From an uncultured Lachnospiraceae bacterium (lineage in GTDB: Bacteria > Bacillota > Clostridia > Lachnospirales > Lachnospiraceae), in contig CAJUQJ010000028.1 of NCBI GenBank assembly GCA_910588215.1, positions 1-53,785 of the forward strand: a stretch of 53,785 nt of DNA, given 5' to 3'. Below the pieces are notes generated by a model, which made no database searches, was not told where the DNA came from, and worked only from the letters and a program-made list of their open reading frames with translations. Each line of letters begins with the position of its first letter. Position 1 is the stretch's first letter. Positions 41,281 through 50,327 of the stretch are shown here, piece after piece. The position numbers and the translations under genes were made by a program.

Positions 41281-41334
41281 TACTTGCACCTCGTGTCTTT
41301 CCAGACACAAGTTTCCTTTAAAAAGTATGGTGCC
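41281..41334 (+). repeat. dispersed repeat TACTTGCACCT...GGTGCC, copy 2
   Basis: 54 bases related to 25394-25447, with hairpin GTGTCT-TTCC-AGACAC. It occupies the space between adk and map. Confidence 0.6.
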
Positions 41335-41343
41335 ACTGGTATT

Positions 41344-42003
41344 CTATTCAGACTCATTCGGAGTGCTCAAGATATCTACGATATCATGAAAGACCTCCTG
41401 CATCTGCTTTGTACCGTCTACCGTCTTAAGAATGCCCTTCTTATTATAAAAATCGATCAGTGGCTGTGTCTGTGCGTGGTAGACATCCAGACGTCTGCCA
41501 ACAGTCTCCGGTCTGTCGTCTTCCCGCAGCACCAACTCTTTCCCGCACACATCACAGATTCCTTCTGTCCTGGGTTTGATATATTCGATATGGTAAGTTG
41601 CCCCACAGGAAATGCATGCGCGTCTGCCGCTCATCCTTCTGATAATATTCTCATCCGGCACATCCACATCGATGGCATGGTCGATCTTGTCATCCAGTTC
41701 GGAAAGCGCCCGATCCAGCACCTCCGCCTGCGGAATATTTCTTGGGAAACCATCCAACACATAGCCGTTGCCGCAGTCATCCTGCGCCACTCTGTCCATA
41801 AGGATCTTCACCGTCAGCTCATCCGGCACAAGCAGCCCCTGATCCATATACTCTTTTGCTTCCATACCAAGCGCGGTACCGTTTTTAATATTGGCTCTGA
41901 AAATATCCCCTGTTGAAATATGCGGAATATCATATTTCTCCGCGATCATTTTAGCCTGCGTTCCCTTACCTGCACCGGGAGCACCTAACATTATAATTTT
42001 CAT
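41344..42003 (-). CDS. adk: adenylate kinase
   Basis: A 219-residue nucleotide kinase (AMP plus ATP to two ADP). The P-loop is GAPGAGKGT; the long LID carries a zinc site, CISC and CDVC (C-x2-C twice), as in Gram-positive enzymes; LDGFPR binds AMP. ATG 42003 has GGAGG five bases upstream. It lies between secY and map. Confidence 0.96.
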   Translation of the reverse strand: MKIIMLGAPGAGKGTQAKMIAEKYDIPHISTGDIFRANIKNGTALGMEAKEYMDQGLLVPDELTVKILMDRVAQDDCGNGYVLDGFPRNIPQAEVLDRALSELDDKIDHAIDVDVPDENIIRRMSGRRACISCGATYHIEYIKPRTEGICDVCGKELVLREDDRPETVGRRLDVYHAQTQPLIDFYNKKGILKTVDGTKQMQEVFHDIVDILSTPNESE

Positions 42004-42127
42004 AGTTACCTCCATTCCGAAGCACTTTTCAATTTTTAAGAAAGGGACGCCTCAGTCACCCTGCTCGTCCCTTCCATACCTGCACCTCATATCTTCTTCG
42101 GCACATATTGTTCTTCCTATAGATTCA

Positions 42128-43447
42128 TTAGTCGTTCAAAAATCCTTTATAATTACGAACCAGCATCTGAGATTCGATCTGCTTGATCGTCTCAAGAACA
42201 ACACTGACAATAATGATCAGGCTTGTTCCGCCAAAAGATACGCTTGCACCAAAAATACCATTGAAGAAATATGGTACAATACATACGATCGTAAGTCCGA
42301 CTGCACCAATGAAGACAATATTGTTGAGCACCCTCGTAAGATATTCACTGGTCGGCTTACCCGGTCTGATGCCCGGTATAAAACCGCCCTGCTTCTTCAT
42401 ATTCTCTGCAATCTCTATCGGATTGAAGGTAATGGATGTATAAAAATATGCAAACAGAATGACCAATGCAATATATACAACCAGACCAATGGAATAAACC
42501 GGGCGTTCCGGATTACACCAATAATTGGAATTCATCCCCATCATTATATGGCCCCAAACGCCTGATCCGTCGATATTGAACAGCGAGGTAACGATACTCG
42601 GAATCTGCAGCAGTGATGATGCAAAGATTACCGGGATAACACCCGCCGTATTTACCTTAAGCGGAAGGTTTGTTGTCTGTCCGCCAACCATCTTCCTGCC
42701 TTGTACCTTTTTGGCGTACTGAACGGGAATCCTACGCACACCATCGTTCAAAATGATGACAAGAACCACCATCAGCAGGATAACGGCAATGATTATGATC
42801 GCCGCTACCGCACCTTTGGCGATCGATCTGCCAATGACAAACTGCTGGAAAAGCTGTGTAATGTCCTGCGGAACCCGCGACAGGATATTGATCGTCAACA
42901 CGATGGAAATACCATTGCCAATACCATTTTCCGTAATCCGTTCTCCGATCCACATCAAGAATGCACTTCCTGCCGTCAAAGCCATGATGACGGTAATAAC
43001 ACTAAATGCATTGTATGTCTGCAAAAGACCCTGTCTACCAAAACCGATCGCCATGGCACTGGACTCGATCAGTGCGAGGACTACTGTCACATATCTTGTG
43101 ATGGATGCGATCTTCTTCCTTCCGTCAGCACCGTCTCGCTGCATCTCTTCCAGTTTCGGAATTGCGATCGTCATAAGCTGCATAATGATCGAAGATGTGA
43201 TATATGGTGTGATATTCAATGCCAGAATCGACATACGCAGGAACGACCCACCTGTAAAAGCATCAAGTAAATTGAAAGCATCGCCTGACTGTGACTGCTG
43301 TTCAAACCAGTTCGCAAAAAAGGTTGTATTGATACCCGGAACCGGCAGCTGTGATCCGAAACGGATCACAACTAACATCAGAAACGTAAACACGAGTTTC
43401 TTTCTGATTTCCTTGATTTTTAACGCATTCTTTAAGGTTGTTAACAT
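42128..43447 (-). CDS. secY: protein translocase subunit SecY
   Basis: A 439-residue channel protein with ten membrane helices. The N-terminal LRKKLVFTFLMLVVIRFGSQ-type start, PVPGI plug region, and PTSEYLTRVLN near the C-terminal half are typical. With SecE/SecG it exports proteins via SecA. Its ATG overlaps the rplO stop by one base (TAATG). Confidence 0.97.
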   Translation of the reverse strand: MLTTLKNALKIKEIRKKLVFTFLMLVVIRFGSQLPVPGINTTFFANWFEQQSQSGDAFNLLDAFTGGSFLRMSILALNITPYITSSIIMQLMTIAIPKLEEMQRDGADGRKKIASITRYVTVVLALIESSAMAIGFGRQGLLQTYNAFSVITVIMALTAGSAFLMWIGERITENGIGNGISIVLTINILSRVPQDITQLFQQFVIGRSIAKGAVAAIIIIAVILLMVVLVIILNDGVRRIPVQYAKKVQGRKMVGGQTTNLPLKVNTAGVIPVIFASSLLQIPSIVTSLFNIDGSGVWGHIMMGMNSNYWCNPERPVYSIGLVVYIALVILFAYFYTSITFNPIEIAENMKKQGGFIPGIRPGKPTSEYLTRVLNNIVFIGAVGLTIVCIVPYFFNGIFGASVSFGGTSLIIIVSVVLETIKQIESQMLVRNYKGFLND

Positions 43448-43887
43448 TAAATCACCTCTGCTGTTCCACCAAGTGCCTCGATTTTCTCCTTAGCGGATGC
43501 ACTGAAGGCACCTACCTTCACATCGAGCTTCTTGGTAAGTTCTCCGTTTCCAAGAATCTTAACGCCATCACGTGGATGCTTAACGATTCCCTTCTCGATC
43601 AATGCATCGACATCGACGGTCGCGCCATTGTCAAATACTTCCAGTGCGCTTAAATTGATTGCCACGATCTCCTTAGAGTTTCTGCATTTAAATCCTCTCT
43701 TGGGAAGACGTCTGTACAATGGCATCTGTCCACCTTCGAAGCCTGCTCTCGGTGCTCCGGAACGAGCCTTCTGACCTTTGTGTCCCTTGCCGGCTGTCTT
43801 TCCGTTGCCCGAACCATGTCCACGGCCTCTTCTAAAATTATCACTATGCACTGACCCGGCAGCGGGTCTTAAATTTGATAATTCCAT
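43447..43887 (-). CDS. rplO: 50S ribosomal protein L15
   Basis: A 146-residue L15. MELSNLRPAAGSVHSDNFRR, the Gly-rich GRGHGSGNGKTAGKGHKGQK and FEGGQMPLYRRLPKRGF are diagnostic. AGGAGG is seven bases before ATG. Stop overlaps the secY start. Confidence 0.97.
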   Translation of the reverse strand: MELSNLRPAAGSVHSDNFRRGRGHGSGNGKTAGKGHKGQKARSGAPRAGFEGGQMPLYRRLPKRGFKCRNSKEIVAINLSALEVFDNGATVDVDALIEKGIVKHPRDGVKILGNGELTKKLDVKVGAFSASAKEKIEALGGTAEVI

Positions 43888-43901
43888 TCTGACACCTCCT
43901 T

Positions 43902-44102
43902 TTATACTTCTTCTACTTTTACCATATGTCTTACTCTCTGGATCTGGCCTCTCGTTGACGCATTGTCCGGCAGTTCTACTGTCTGATTGAGTTTACGGAG
44001 CCCCATAGCTTCGATCGTTGCTCTGCTCTTGGGCACCTGGCCAATGGTAGATTTCACCAAAGTAATTTTTAATTTCTTATCTGTTACCTTCTTTTCTGCC
44101 AT
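43902..44102 (-). CDS. rpmD: 50S ribosomal protein L30
   Basis: A 66-residue L30. KITLVKSTIG, then ATIEAMGLRKLNQTVELPD, is the family core; the N-terminal seven residues are extra Lys. AGGAGG is eight bases before ATG. Confidence 0.96.
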   Translation of the reverse strand: MAEKKVTDKKLKITLVKSTIGQVPKSRATIEAMGLRKLNQTVELPDNASTRGQIQRVRHMVKVEEV

Positions 44103-44142
44103 CTCTTTTTCCTCCTAAATCTTCTAAAAAACTTTCAGCAGC

Positions 44143-44652
44143 TTAGGCGCGGATTTCATCCACAGCCTTGCCACGGTTCTTAGCTACTTCTTCAGGAGTC
44201 TTCAACTGGCTTAAACCTGCGATTGTAGCAAGTACAACGTTCTGCTTATTGTTAGAGCCCAAAGACTTCGTACGGATATTCTTGATGCCTGCAAGTTCAC
44301 ATACGATACGTGCAGGACCTCCTGCGATAATACCGGTACCTTCCGGAGCTCTCTTCAAAAGAACAGAAGCGGAACCGAATTTCCCGATGAAATCATGTGT
44401 AATACTGTTCTTCTCATCCAATGCAACGGGAACCAGGTTCTTGATCGCATCTTCCTTACCTTTACGAATTGCCTCAGGGATTTCAGTTGCCTTACCTAAG
44501 CCCGCACCAACATGGCCGTTGCCGTCACCGACTACTACCAGTGCCGTGAAACGCATGTTACGACCACCTTTAACAACCTTAGTAACACGTTTGATCGTTA
44601 CTACTTTTTCAGTCAATTCCAACTGACTTACATCAATGATTGTACGTCTCAT
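44143..44652 (-). CDS. rpsE: 30S ribosomal protein S5
   Basis: A 169-residue S5, needed for decoding accuracy. The double-stranded RNA-binding part has KVVKGGRNMRFTALVVVGD and VGAGLGKATEIPEAIRKG; the C-terminal half has GIIAGGPARIVCELAGI. The start is at MRRTIID; GGGAG is eleven bases upstream. Confidence 0.97.
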   Translation of the reverse strand: MRRTIIDVSQLELTEKVVTIKRVTKVVKGGRNMRFTALVVVGDGNGHVGAGLGKATEIPEAIRKGKEDAIKNLVPVALDEKNSITHDFIGKFGSASVLLKRAPEGTGIIAGGPARIVCELAGIKNIRTKSLGSNNKQNVVLATIAGLSQLKTPEEVAKNRGKAVDEIRA

Positions 44653-44671
44653 GTGATTTCCCTCTCCCTTC

Positions 44672-45040
44672 CTAGAATTCTAAGCCAGCTTCTCTGGCCG
44701 CGTCAGCTAATGCTGCAATCTTACCCTGGTATATAAAGCCGCCTCTGTCAAAGACAACCGTCTTAATGCCTTTCTCAATTGCTCTCTTAGCGATTACTGT
44801 TCCTAAATATGCCGCTGCATCAACGTTATTGGTCTTTTCCAGTTCAGCTTTTACATCTTTCTCAAGAGTAGAAGCTGCAACTAAAGTATTTCCAACTGTA
44901 TCGTCAATAATCTGAGCATACATATGATTGTTGCTTCTAAACACAGAAAGGCGAGGTCTCTCGGCCGTGCCGCTGAAACGGTTACGCACTCTGTTGTGTT
45001 TTTTTACACGAACTTTTTGTCTTGATTCTTTCTTAACCAT
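44672..45040 (-). CDS. rplR: 50S ribosomal protein L18
   Basis: A 122-residue L18 that binds 5S rRNA. RVRNRFSGTAERPRLSVFRSN, YAQIIDD and the C-terminal FDRGGFIYQGKIAALADAAR are typical. AAAGGAG is eleven bases before ATG. Twenty bases separate it from rpsE. Confidence 0.97.
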   Translation of the reverse strand: MVKKESRQKVRVKKHNRVRNRFSGTAERPRLSVFRSNNHMYAQIIDDTVGNTLVAASTLEKDVKAELEKTNNVDAAAYLGTVIAKRAIEKGIKTVVFDRGGFIYQGKIAALADAAREAGLEF

Positions 45041-45061
45041 TTTTACCCATGCTCCTTTCGA

Positions 45062-45604
45062 TTATTTCTTACCAGTCTTACCAACTTTACGTCTAATTGT
45101 CTCATCAGCATACTTAATACCCTTACCTTTATAAGGCTCCGGTCTTCTCTTATCTCTGATCTCAGCCGCAAATTGACCAACTTTTTCTTTATCAATACCT
45201 TTGACGATGATGACGTTCTGTCCTTCCATGACAGTCTCGATCCCCTCGGGATCCGTCATCTCAACCGGATGAGAATAACCAAGATTCAGTGTCAGAACCT
45301 TGCCGGACTTGGATGCCCTGTAACCAACACCGTTTACTTCCAGCTTCTTCTCATAACCGGACGTAACACCGACCACCATATTGTTGATCAGTGTTCTTGT
45401 CAGACCGTGGAACGATCTCATCTTCTTCAGATCATTGGGTCTGGATACTACTACCTGATCGCCTTCAACTTTAATCTCCATCTCTGCCGGAAGCACTCTC
45501 TCAAGTGTTCCCTTGGGACCTTTTACAGTCACTTTATTATTTTCTGCAACCTCCACAGTTACGCCTGCAGGAATCGCGATTGGCATTCTTCCTATACGTG
45601 ACAT
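45062..45604 (-). CDS. rplF: 50S ribosomal protein L6
   Basis: A 180-residue L6 of two similar domains near the sarcin-ricin loop. MSRIGRMPIAIP, TVKGPKGTLER and the ending RRPEPYKGKGIKYADE are canonical. AGGAGG is seven bases before ATG. Confidence 0.97.
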   Translation of the reverse strand: MSRIGRMPIAIPAGVTVEVAENNKVTVKGPKGTLERVLPAEMEIKVEGDQVVVSRPNDLKKMRSFHGLTRTLINNMVVGVTSGYEKKLEVNGVGYRASKSGKVLTLNLGYSHPVEMTDPEGIETVMEGQNVIIVKGIDKEKVGQFAAEIRDKRRPEPYKGKGIKYADETIRRKVGKTGKK

Positions 45605-45694
45605 GCCCGTACCTCCTTATATTTTTGCTGCATGACAGCATGCAGTTCCCAATCCCGGCCAAAGGCCAGGATAACTTCTGTTAAACGCTCCTCT

Positions 45695-46096
45695 TTACCA
45701 AACAAAGGCTAACACTTCGCCGCCTACCTGCAGTTCTCTTGCCTTCTTATCGGTCACAACACCCTGATTCGTGGAGATGATCGCCACACCGAGACCGCCA
45801 AGTACTCTGGGCAGTTCATCCTTGCCGGCGTACACACGAAGACCCGGCTTGGAGATTCTCTTGATACCGGAGATGATCTTATCATTCTTGTCCTCGCCGT
45901 ATTTCAGTGTGATATGGATCGTCTTGAAGTTTCCATTGTCGATCACATCAAATTTCCTTATATATCCTTCGTCCAGAAGAATCTGGGCAATCGCCAGCTT
46001 CATCTTGGATGAGGGTACATCTACTGTATCATGTTTTGCAGTATTTGCATTACGGATTCTTGTAAGCATATCTGCAATAGGATCGCTCATTGTCAT
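45695..46096 (-). CDS. rpsH: 30S ribosomal protein S8
   Basis: A 133-residue S8, primary 16S binder and, in enteric bacteria, repressor of the spc operon. DPIADMLTRIRNAN, and the C-terminal GVVTDKKARELQVGGEVLAFVW, are typical. ATG 46096 (MTMSD) has AAGGAGG seven bases upstream. A 90-base spacer precedes rplF. Confidence 0.97.
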   Translation of the reverse strand: MTMSDPIADMLTRIRNANTAKHDTVDVPSSKMKLAIAQILLDEGYIRKFDVIDNGNFKTIHITLKYGEDKNDKIISGIKRISKPGLRVYAGKDELPRVLGGLGVAIISTNQGVVTDKKARELQVGGEVLAFVW

Positions 46097-46291
46097 GATT
46101 TTTCCTCCTTATATCATAATTGCCTTTCTCAGCCATCTATCCTATTTCAATATACCGGAAGATCGTATCTGCATCCCTTCTCCGGTCTGTCATTATACCG
46201 GAAGAATGAGCGCGTCAGCGATATTCTTCCCAACGAAACATAGTTTTCTTAAGTGCGGTCCTCTCGCATCTTAGTAAAACTTTTCGTTGTT

Positions 46292-46477
46292 TTACCAGCT
46301 TGCTTTCTTAACGCCGGGAATCTGACCTTTATATGCTAACTCACGGAAGCAAATTCTGCAAATTCCGTATTTTCTCAAATAAGCATGTGGACGACCACAA
46401 ATTTTGCAACGGTTATATTCCCTTGTAGAGAATTTCGGTTTACGCTGCTGTTTGATCTTCATTGCTGTCTTAGCCAT
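46292..46477 (-). CDS. rpsZ: 30S ribosomal protein S14, zinc type
   Basis: A 61-residue S14 with C24-x2-C27 and C40-x2-C43 binding zinc, ending RELAYKGQIPGVKKASW. The short zinc form is the standard in Gram-positive bacteria. A ribosome site AGGAGG precedes ATG. Nearly 200 bases separate it from rpsH, with no gene seen there. Confidence 0.97.
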   Translation of the reverse strand: MAKTAMKIKQQRKPKFSTREYNRCKICGRPHAYLRKYGICRICFRELAYKGQIPGVKKASW

Positions 46478-46491
46478 GAATTTTCCTCCTT

Positions 46492-47034
46492 CTATTTAGC
46501 AAATGGCATATTAAACAATCTCAACAACTCACGGGCTTCTTCGTCCGTCTTAGCCGTGGTAACGAAGATAACGTCCATACCTCTTACCTTATCTACCTTG
46601 TCGTACTCGATCTCAGGAAAGATGATCTGCTCCTTGATACCAAGTGCATAGTTACCTCTTCCATCAAAGGAATTCGGATTCACACCTCTAAAGTCACGTA
46701 CGCGGGGAAGCGCAAGGTTTACGAGACGATCCATAAACTCATACATCTTATCACCGCGAAGCGTTGTCTTACAACCGATGGACTGTCCCTCTCTGATCTT
46801 AAAGTTAGCGACAGAGTTCTTTGCCTTCGTAACGATAGCTTTCTGACCAGTGATGGTTTCCATATCACTTACAGCCATTTCCAAAACTTTGGCATTTTCC
46901 TTCGCCTCGCCAACGCCCATGTTGACTACGATTTTGTCAAGCTTCGGAACTTCCATAACATTTTTATATCCAAACTTTTTGACCATAGCATCTACGATCT
47001 CGTTTTTATACATCTCTTTCAGTCTACTACTCAA
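46492..47034 (-). CDS. rplE: 50S ribosomal protein L5 (TTG start)
   Basis: A 180-residue L5 that binds 5S rRNA and contacts S13. NVMEVPKLDKIVVNMGVGEA, TGQKA and RDFRGVNPNSFDGRGNYALGI are typical. The start is TTG 47034, supported by AGGAGG nine bases upstream; the first ATG inside (MYKNEIV) has no site. Confidence 0.95.
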   Translation of the reverse strand: MSSRLKEMYKNEIVDAMVKKFGYKNVMEVPKLDKIVVNMGVGEAKENAKVLEMAVSDMETITGQKAIVTKAKNSVANFKIREGQSIGCKTTLRGDKMYEFMDRLVNLALPRVRDFRGVNPNSFDGRGNYALGIKEQIIFPEIEYDKVDKVRGMDVIFVTTAKTDEEARELLRLFNMPFAK

Positions 47035-47058
47035 CGTTTTAGACCTCCTTTCTTAGAA

Positions 47059-47370
47059 TTAGTCGATGATATCGCCTGTGGACTTGGCGAAACGTACCTT
47101 CTTGTCGTTCTCATACTTAAAGCCGATCCTTGTCGCCTTGCCTTTGTGAACATACATTACGTTGGAAGCGTCGATGGGTGCTTCCTTCTGCACGATACCG
47201 CCGTTCTGGTTTGCCGCTGAGGGTTTCTCATGCTTAGTGATCATATTAACACCTTCCACCAGAACCTTTCCGTTCTTTCTGTCAACGGAAATTACCTTGC
47301 CTTCTTTGTCTTTATCTTTACCGGCGATCACCTTCACCGTATCACCCTTCTTAATCTTAAATGTTGACAT
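47059..47370 (-). CDS. rplX: 50S ribosomal protein L24
   Basis: A 103-residue L24, an early 23S assembly initiator. KKGDTVKVIAGKDKDKEGKV is its KOW motif; GVNMITKHEKPSAANQNGGI follows. AGGAGG is seven bases before ATG. Confidence 0.97.
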   Translation of the reverse strand: MSTFKIKKGDTVKVIAGKDKDKEGKVISVDRKNGKVLVEGVNMITKHEKPSAANQNGGIVQKEAPIDASNVMYVHKGKATRIGFKYENDKKVRFAKSTGDIID

Positions 47371-47381
47371 ACCGGCACCTC

Positions 47382-47750
47382 CTATAATACTTCCGGAGCC
47401 AGTGAAACAATTTTCATAAACTGTTTATCACGAAGCTCTCTCGCTACTGGCCCAAAGATACGGGTTCCTCTCGGAGTCTTGTCATCCTTGATGATAACAG
47501 CAGCATTTTCGTCAAATCTGATATAAGAACCGTCTTTGCGGCGAGCACCTTTGACGCTACGCACAACTACAGCCTTCACAACATCGCCTTTTTTTACAAC
47601 GCCGCCTGGTGTTGCATCTTTGACCGTAGCAACGATCACATCACCAATACGCGCATATCTTCTTGTAGATCCGCCTACAACTCTGATGCAAAGGATTTCT
47701 TTCGCACCGGTGTTGTCAGCGACCTTAAGTCTGCTTTCCTGTTGAATCAT
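47382..47750 (-). CDS. rplN: 50S ribosomal protein L14
   Basis: A 122-residue L14. MIQQESRLKVADNTGAKEIL, GDVIVATVKDA and RGTRIFGPVARELRDKQFMK are diagnostic. AAGGAG is eight bases before ATG. Eleven bases separate it from rplX. Confidence 0.97.
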   Translation of the reverse strand: MIQQESRLKVADNTGAKEILCIRVVGGSTRRYARIGDVIVATVKDATPGGVVKKGDVVKAVVVRSVKGARRKDGSYIRFDENAAVIIKDDKTPRGTRIFGPVARELRDKQFMKIVSLAPEVL

Positions 47751-47812
47751 GCTAATTTCTCCTTCTTTCCATATTCACCATAAAACCATTGATCACTCAT
47801 ACCGAGTCGCTT

Positions 47813-48067
47813 TTATTTTGCTCTCTCAACGATCTCAACAAGTCTCCATCTCTTATCCTTGGACAAAGGCCTGGTCTCCATTACTTTAACGGTATCACCG
47901 ATATTACAGTCGTTGTTCTCATCATGTGCCTTTAATTTATATGTCTTCTTTACAATTTTATTGTAGAGCGGATGCTTAACATGGTTTTCGATTGCCACAA
48001 CAATCGTCTTGTCCATCTTGTTGCTGGTCACTTTGCCAGTACGAGTTTTCCGTAAATTTCTCTCCAC
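47813..48067 (-). CDS. rpsQ: 30S ribosomal protein S17 (GTG start)
   Basis: An 84-residue S17, OB-fold 16S-binding protein. RKTRTGKVTSNKMDKTIVVA, HPLYNKIVKK and ETRPLSKDKRWRLVEIVE are typical. The start codon is GTG, with AAAGGAG eight bases upstream. Confidence 0.96.
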   Translation of the reverse strand: MERNLRKTRTGKVTSNKMDKTIVVAIENHVKHPLYNKIVKKTYKLKAHDENNDCNIGDTVKVMETRPLSKDKRWRLVEIVERAK

Positions 48068-48143
48068 GATCGATTCTCCTTTCCTATGATTTCAGTAAGA
48101 TGAAATCGCAAGAATTGCTTTGCAATTCTTACAGCACTGTTGC

Positions 48144-48353
48144 CTAATTTATTGTTTTTGCCTTCTGCGTGATCACTGTCTGAATCCTGGCAATGTTCCT
48201 TCTAACATCCTTGATCCTTGCCGTATTGTCCAGCTGATTCGTCGCATTCTGGAATCTCAGGTTGAAAAGTTCTTTCTTCGCATCAACCAGCGCCTGCGCT
48301 AATTCTACATCTGACTTATTCTTTAAATCTTCTACAAACTTATTAGTTTTCAT
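48144..48353 (-). CDS. rpmC: 50S ribosomal protein L29
   Basis: A 69-residue helical L29 at the polypeptide exit. KNKSDVELAQALVDAKKELF, NLRFQNATNQLDN and RRNIARIQTVI are typical. ATG 48353 (MKTNK) overlaps the end of rplP by eleven bases; the longer frame upstream is an rplP shadow. Confidence 0.96.
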   Translation of the reverse strand: MKTNKFVEDLKNKSDVELAQALVDAKKELFNLRFQNATNQLDNTARIKDVRRNIARIQTVITQKAKTIN

Positions 48354-48780
48354 TAGATACACCGCCTTCCAAGTCTGCTTTAGAAACAATTTTACATTTA
48401 CATGGAAGCTTATGTGTTGCCAGACGTAACGCTTCTTTCGCCACCTCTTCAGATACTCCTGCGATTTCAAACATTACGCGTCCGGGCTTAACAACCGCTA
48501 CCCAGTATTCCAGGGTACCCTTACCGGAACCCATACGTGTTTCTGCCGGTTTTGATGTTACAGGTTTGTCAGGGAAAATCTTGATCCAAACTTTACCACC
48601 ACGCTTAATATAACGTGTCATGGCAATACGTGCTGCCTCGATCTGGTTCGATTTGATCCAGCACGGCTCCATTGCCACAATACCGTATTCACCATAAGTG
48701 ATCGTATTACCGCGGGAAGCTTTACCGCTCATAGATCCACGGAACTGTTTACGACGTTTTACTCTTTTAGGCATTAACAT
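48343..48780 (-). CDS. rplP: 50S ribosomal protein L16
   Basis: A 145-residue L16 near the A site. MLMPKRVKRRKQFRGSM, ITYGEYGIVAMEP and RMGSGKGTLEYWVAVVKPGR are canonical. It starts at the rpsC stop (TAATG overlap) and overlaps rpmC at its end. Confidence 0.97.
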   Translation of the reverse strand: MLMPKRVKRRKQFRGSMSGKASRGNTITYGEYGIVAMEPCWIKSNQIEAARIAMTRYIKRGGKVWIKIFPDKPVTSKPAETRMGSGKGTLEYWVAVVKPGRVMFEIAGVSEEVAKEALRLATHKLPCKCKIVSKADLEGGVSNEN

Positions 48781-49436
48781 TATTTATCGCTCCCTTCCGC
48801 GTTAGATTTTGTAGGAAGTACCTCGCCTTTGTAAATCCATACTTTGACACCCAGCTTACCGTATGTGGTGTCTGCCTCTGCAAATCCATAGTCAATATCT
48901 GCTCTCAGTGTCTGAAGCGGGATGGTTCCCTCGCTGTAGAACTCTGTACGCGCGATATCCGCACCGCCCAGACGTCCGGCTACAGCCGCCTTGATACCCA
49001 TAGCGCCTGCCTTCATGGTTCTGCCCATGCAGGACTTCATGGCACGTCTGAAAGATATACGGTTTTCCAGCTGCTGTGCAATATTCTCTGCAACGAGCTG
49101 TGCATCTCTGTCAGGTCTCTTGATCTCCTTGATATCTACGAGAACCTTCTTGTCTGTCAACTTGGAAAGTTCCTTCTTGGTCACTTCGATCTCTGCGCCG
49201 CCTTTACCGATCACAACACCCGGCTTTGCGGTGTAGATGATAACCTTCACTCTGTCAGACGCTCTCTCGATCTCGATCTTGGAAACACCGGCGCTGTACA
49301 ATTTTTTCTTTAAGAATGTTCTGATGTTGTAGTCTTCTACCAGAAAATCGGAAAACTCAGCATCAGCATACCATTTGGAATCCCACTCTTTAATAACACC
49401 GACCCTTAAGCCGTGTGGATTAACTTTCTGTCCCAT
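48780..49436 (-). CDS. rpsC: 30S ribosomal protein S3
   Basis: A 218-residue S3 at the mRNA entrance. MGQKVNPHGLRVGVIKEWDS, the KH motif VVIGKGGAEI and the C-terminal TTYGKLGVKVWIYKGE are typical. AAGGAG is six bases before ATG. Confidence 0.97.
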   Translation of the reverse strand: MGQKVNPHGLRVGVIKEWDSKWYADAEFSDFLVEDYNIRTFLKKKLYSAGVSKIEIERASDRVKVIIYTAKPGVVIGKGGAEIEVTKKELSKLTDKKVLVDIKEIKRPDRDAQLVAENIAQQLENRISFRRAMKSCMGRTMKAGAMGIKAAVAGRLGGADIARTEFYSEGTIPLQTLRADIDYGFAEADTTYGKLGVKVWIYKGEVLPTKSNAEGSDK

Positions 49437-49459
49437 GTTGTTCTCCTTCCTTTATGATC

Positions 49460-49846
49460 CTATCTTTCATCAAGCACGACTGTGATGTGGCTCATTCTCT
49501 TCTCGATCCTGTACGCCCTGCCCTGTGCTCTCGGCTGTATTCTCTTCATGGTCGGTCCTTTATTTGCATAACATTCTGCAATATAAAGATTCTCCACATT
49601 CATGCCGTTGTTGTTCTCCGCATTCGCGATCGCGGACTGAAGCAACTTCTTAATGATACTCGATGCATATCTTGGATTGTATTCCAGGATCGCAAGGGCC
49701 GTCGTCACATCTTTGCCCCTGATAGCATCCAATACGAAACACGCTTTCTGTACAGACACTCTTGCATAAGACAACTTAGCTGAAGGTCTTGTATCTTTGT
49801 TCGCATTTCTTTCTCTTTTTATCTGGGATCTATGTCCTTTAGCCAT
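49460..49846 (-). CDS. rplV: 50S ribosomal protein L22
   Basis: A 128-residue L22 lining the exit tunnel. AKLSYARVSVQKACFVLDAI, LEYNPRYASSIIKKLLQSAI and the tunnel hairpin GPTMKRIQPRAQGRAYRI are typical; changes in this hairpin cause macrolide resistance in other bacteria. AGGAGG is nine bases before ATG. Confidence 0.97.
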   Translation of the reverse strand: MAKGHRSQIKRERNANKDTRPSAKLSYARVSVQKACFVLDAIRGKDVTTALAILEYNPRYASSIIKKLLQSAIANAENNNGMNVENLYIAECYANKGPTMKRIQPRAQGRAYRIEKRMSHITVVLDER

Positions 49847-49867
49847 AGATGAAAACCTCCTTTCAAA

Positions 49868-50149
49868 TTAGCGAACTTTGGACTTTCTCTCGTCCTTATC
49901 ATGTCCTCTATAAGTTCTGGTCGCCACGAACTCACCGAGTTTGTGTCCAACCATATCCTCTGTAACATATACCGGTACGTGCTTTCTTCCGTCATGAACC
50001 GCAAATGTATGTCCTACGAAGGAAGGAAAAATAGTAGAACGACGGGACCAGGTCTTAATAACCTGCTTCTGTCCCGACGCATTAAGTGCGTCTACTTTCT
50101 TCAGTAAGCTCGCATCTGCAAATGGTCCTTTTTTCAGTGATCTAGCCAT
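49868..50149 (-). CDS. rpsS: 30S ribosomal protein S19
   Basis: A 93-residue S19 of the 30S head. MARSLKKGPFADASLLKKVD, RRSTIFPSFVGHTFAVHDGR and LGEFVATRTYRGH are canonical. ATG 50149 has GGAGG six bases upstream. The 178-base spacer from rplB has two hairpins, TGGAAGAA/TTCTTCCA and AAGGTGCG-TTTT-CGCACCTT. Confidence 0.97.
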   Translation of the reverse strand: MARSLKKGPFADASLLKKVDALNASGQKQVIKTWSRRSTIFPSFVGHTFAVHDGRKHVPVYVTEDMVGHKLGEFVATRTYRGHDKDERKSKVR

Positions 50150-50327
50150 TTCAAACCTCCTAATTTTCTCTCTGTTCTCACAACCTATGGAAGAATTATC
50201 CGTGATTTCTTCCAAACATGATGCAGATTTTCTTAAGGTGCGTTTTCGCACCTTGGAAATCTTCATGTCAGGCATACATTAGATCTTGGAGCCAAGTATC
50301 CCGGCACCCCGAACTTCTTTATGCCTT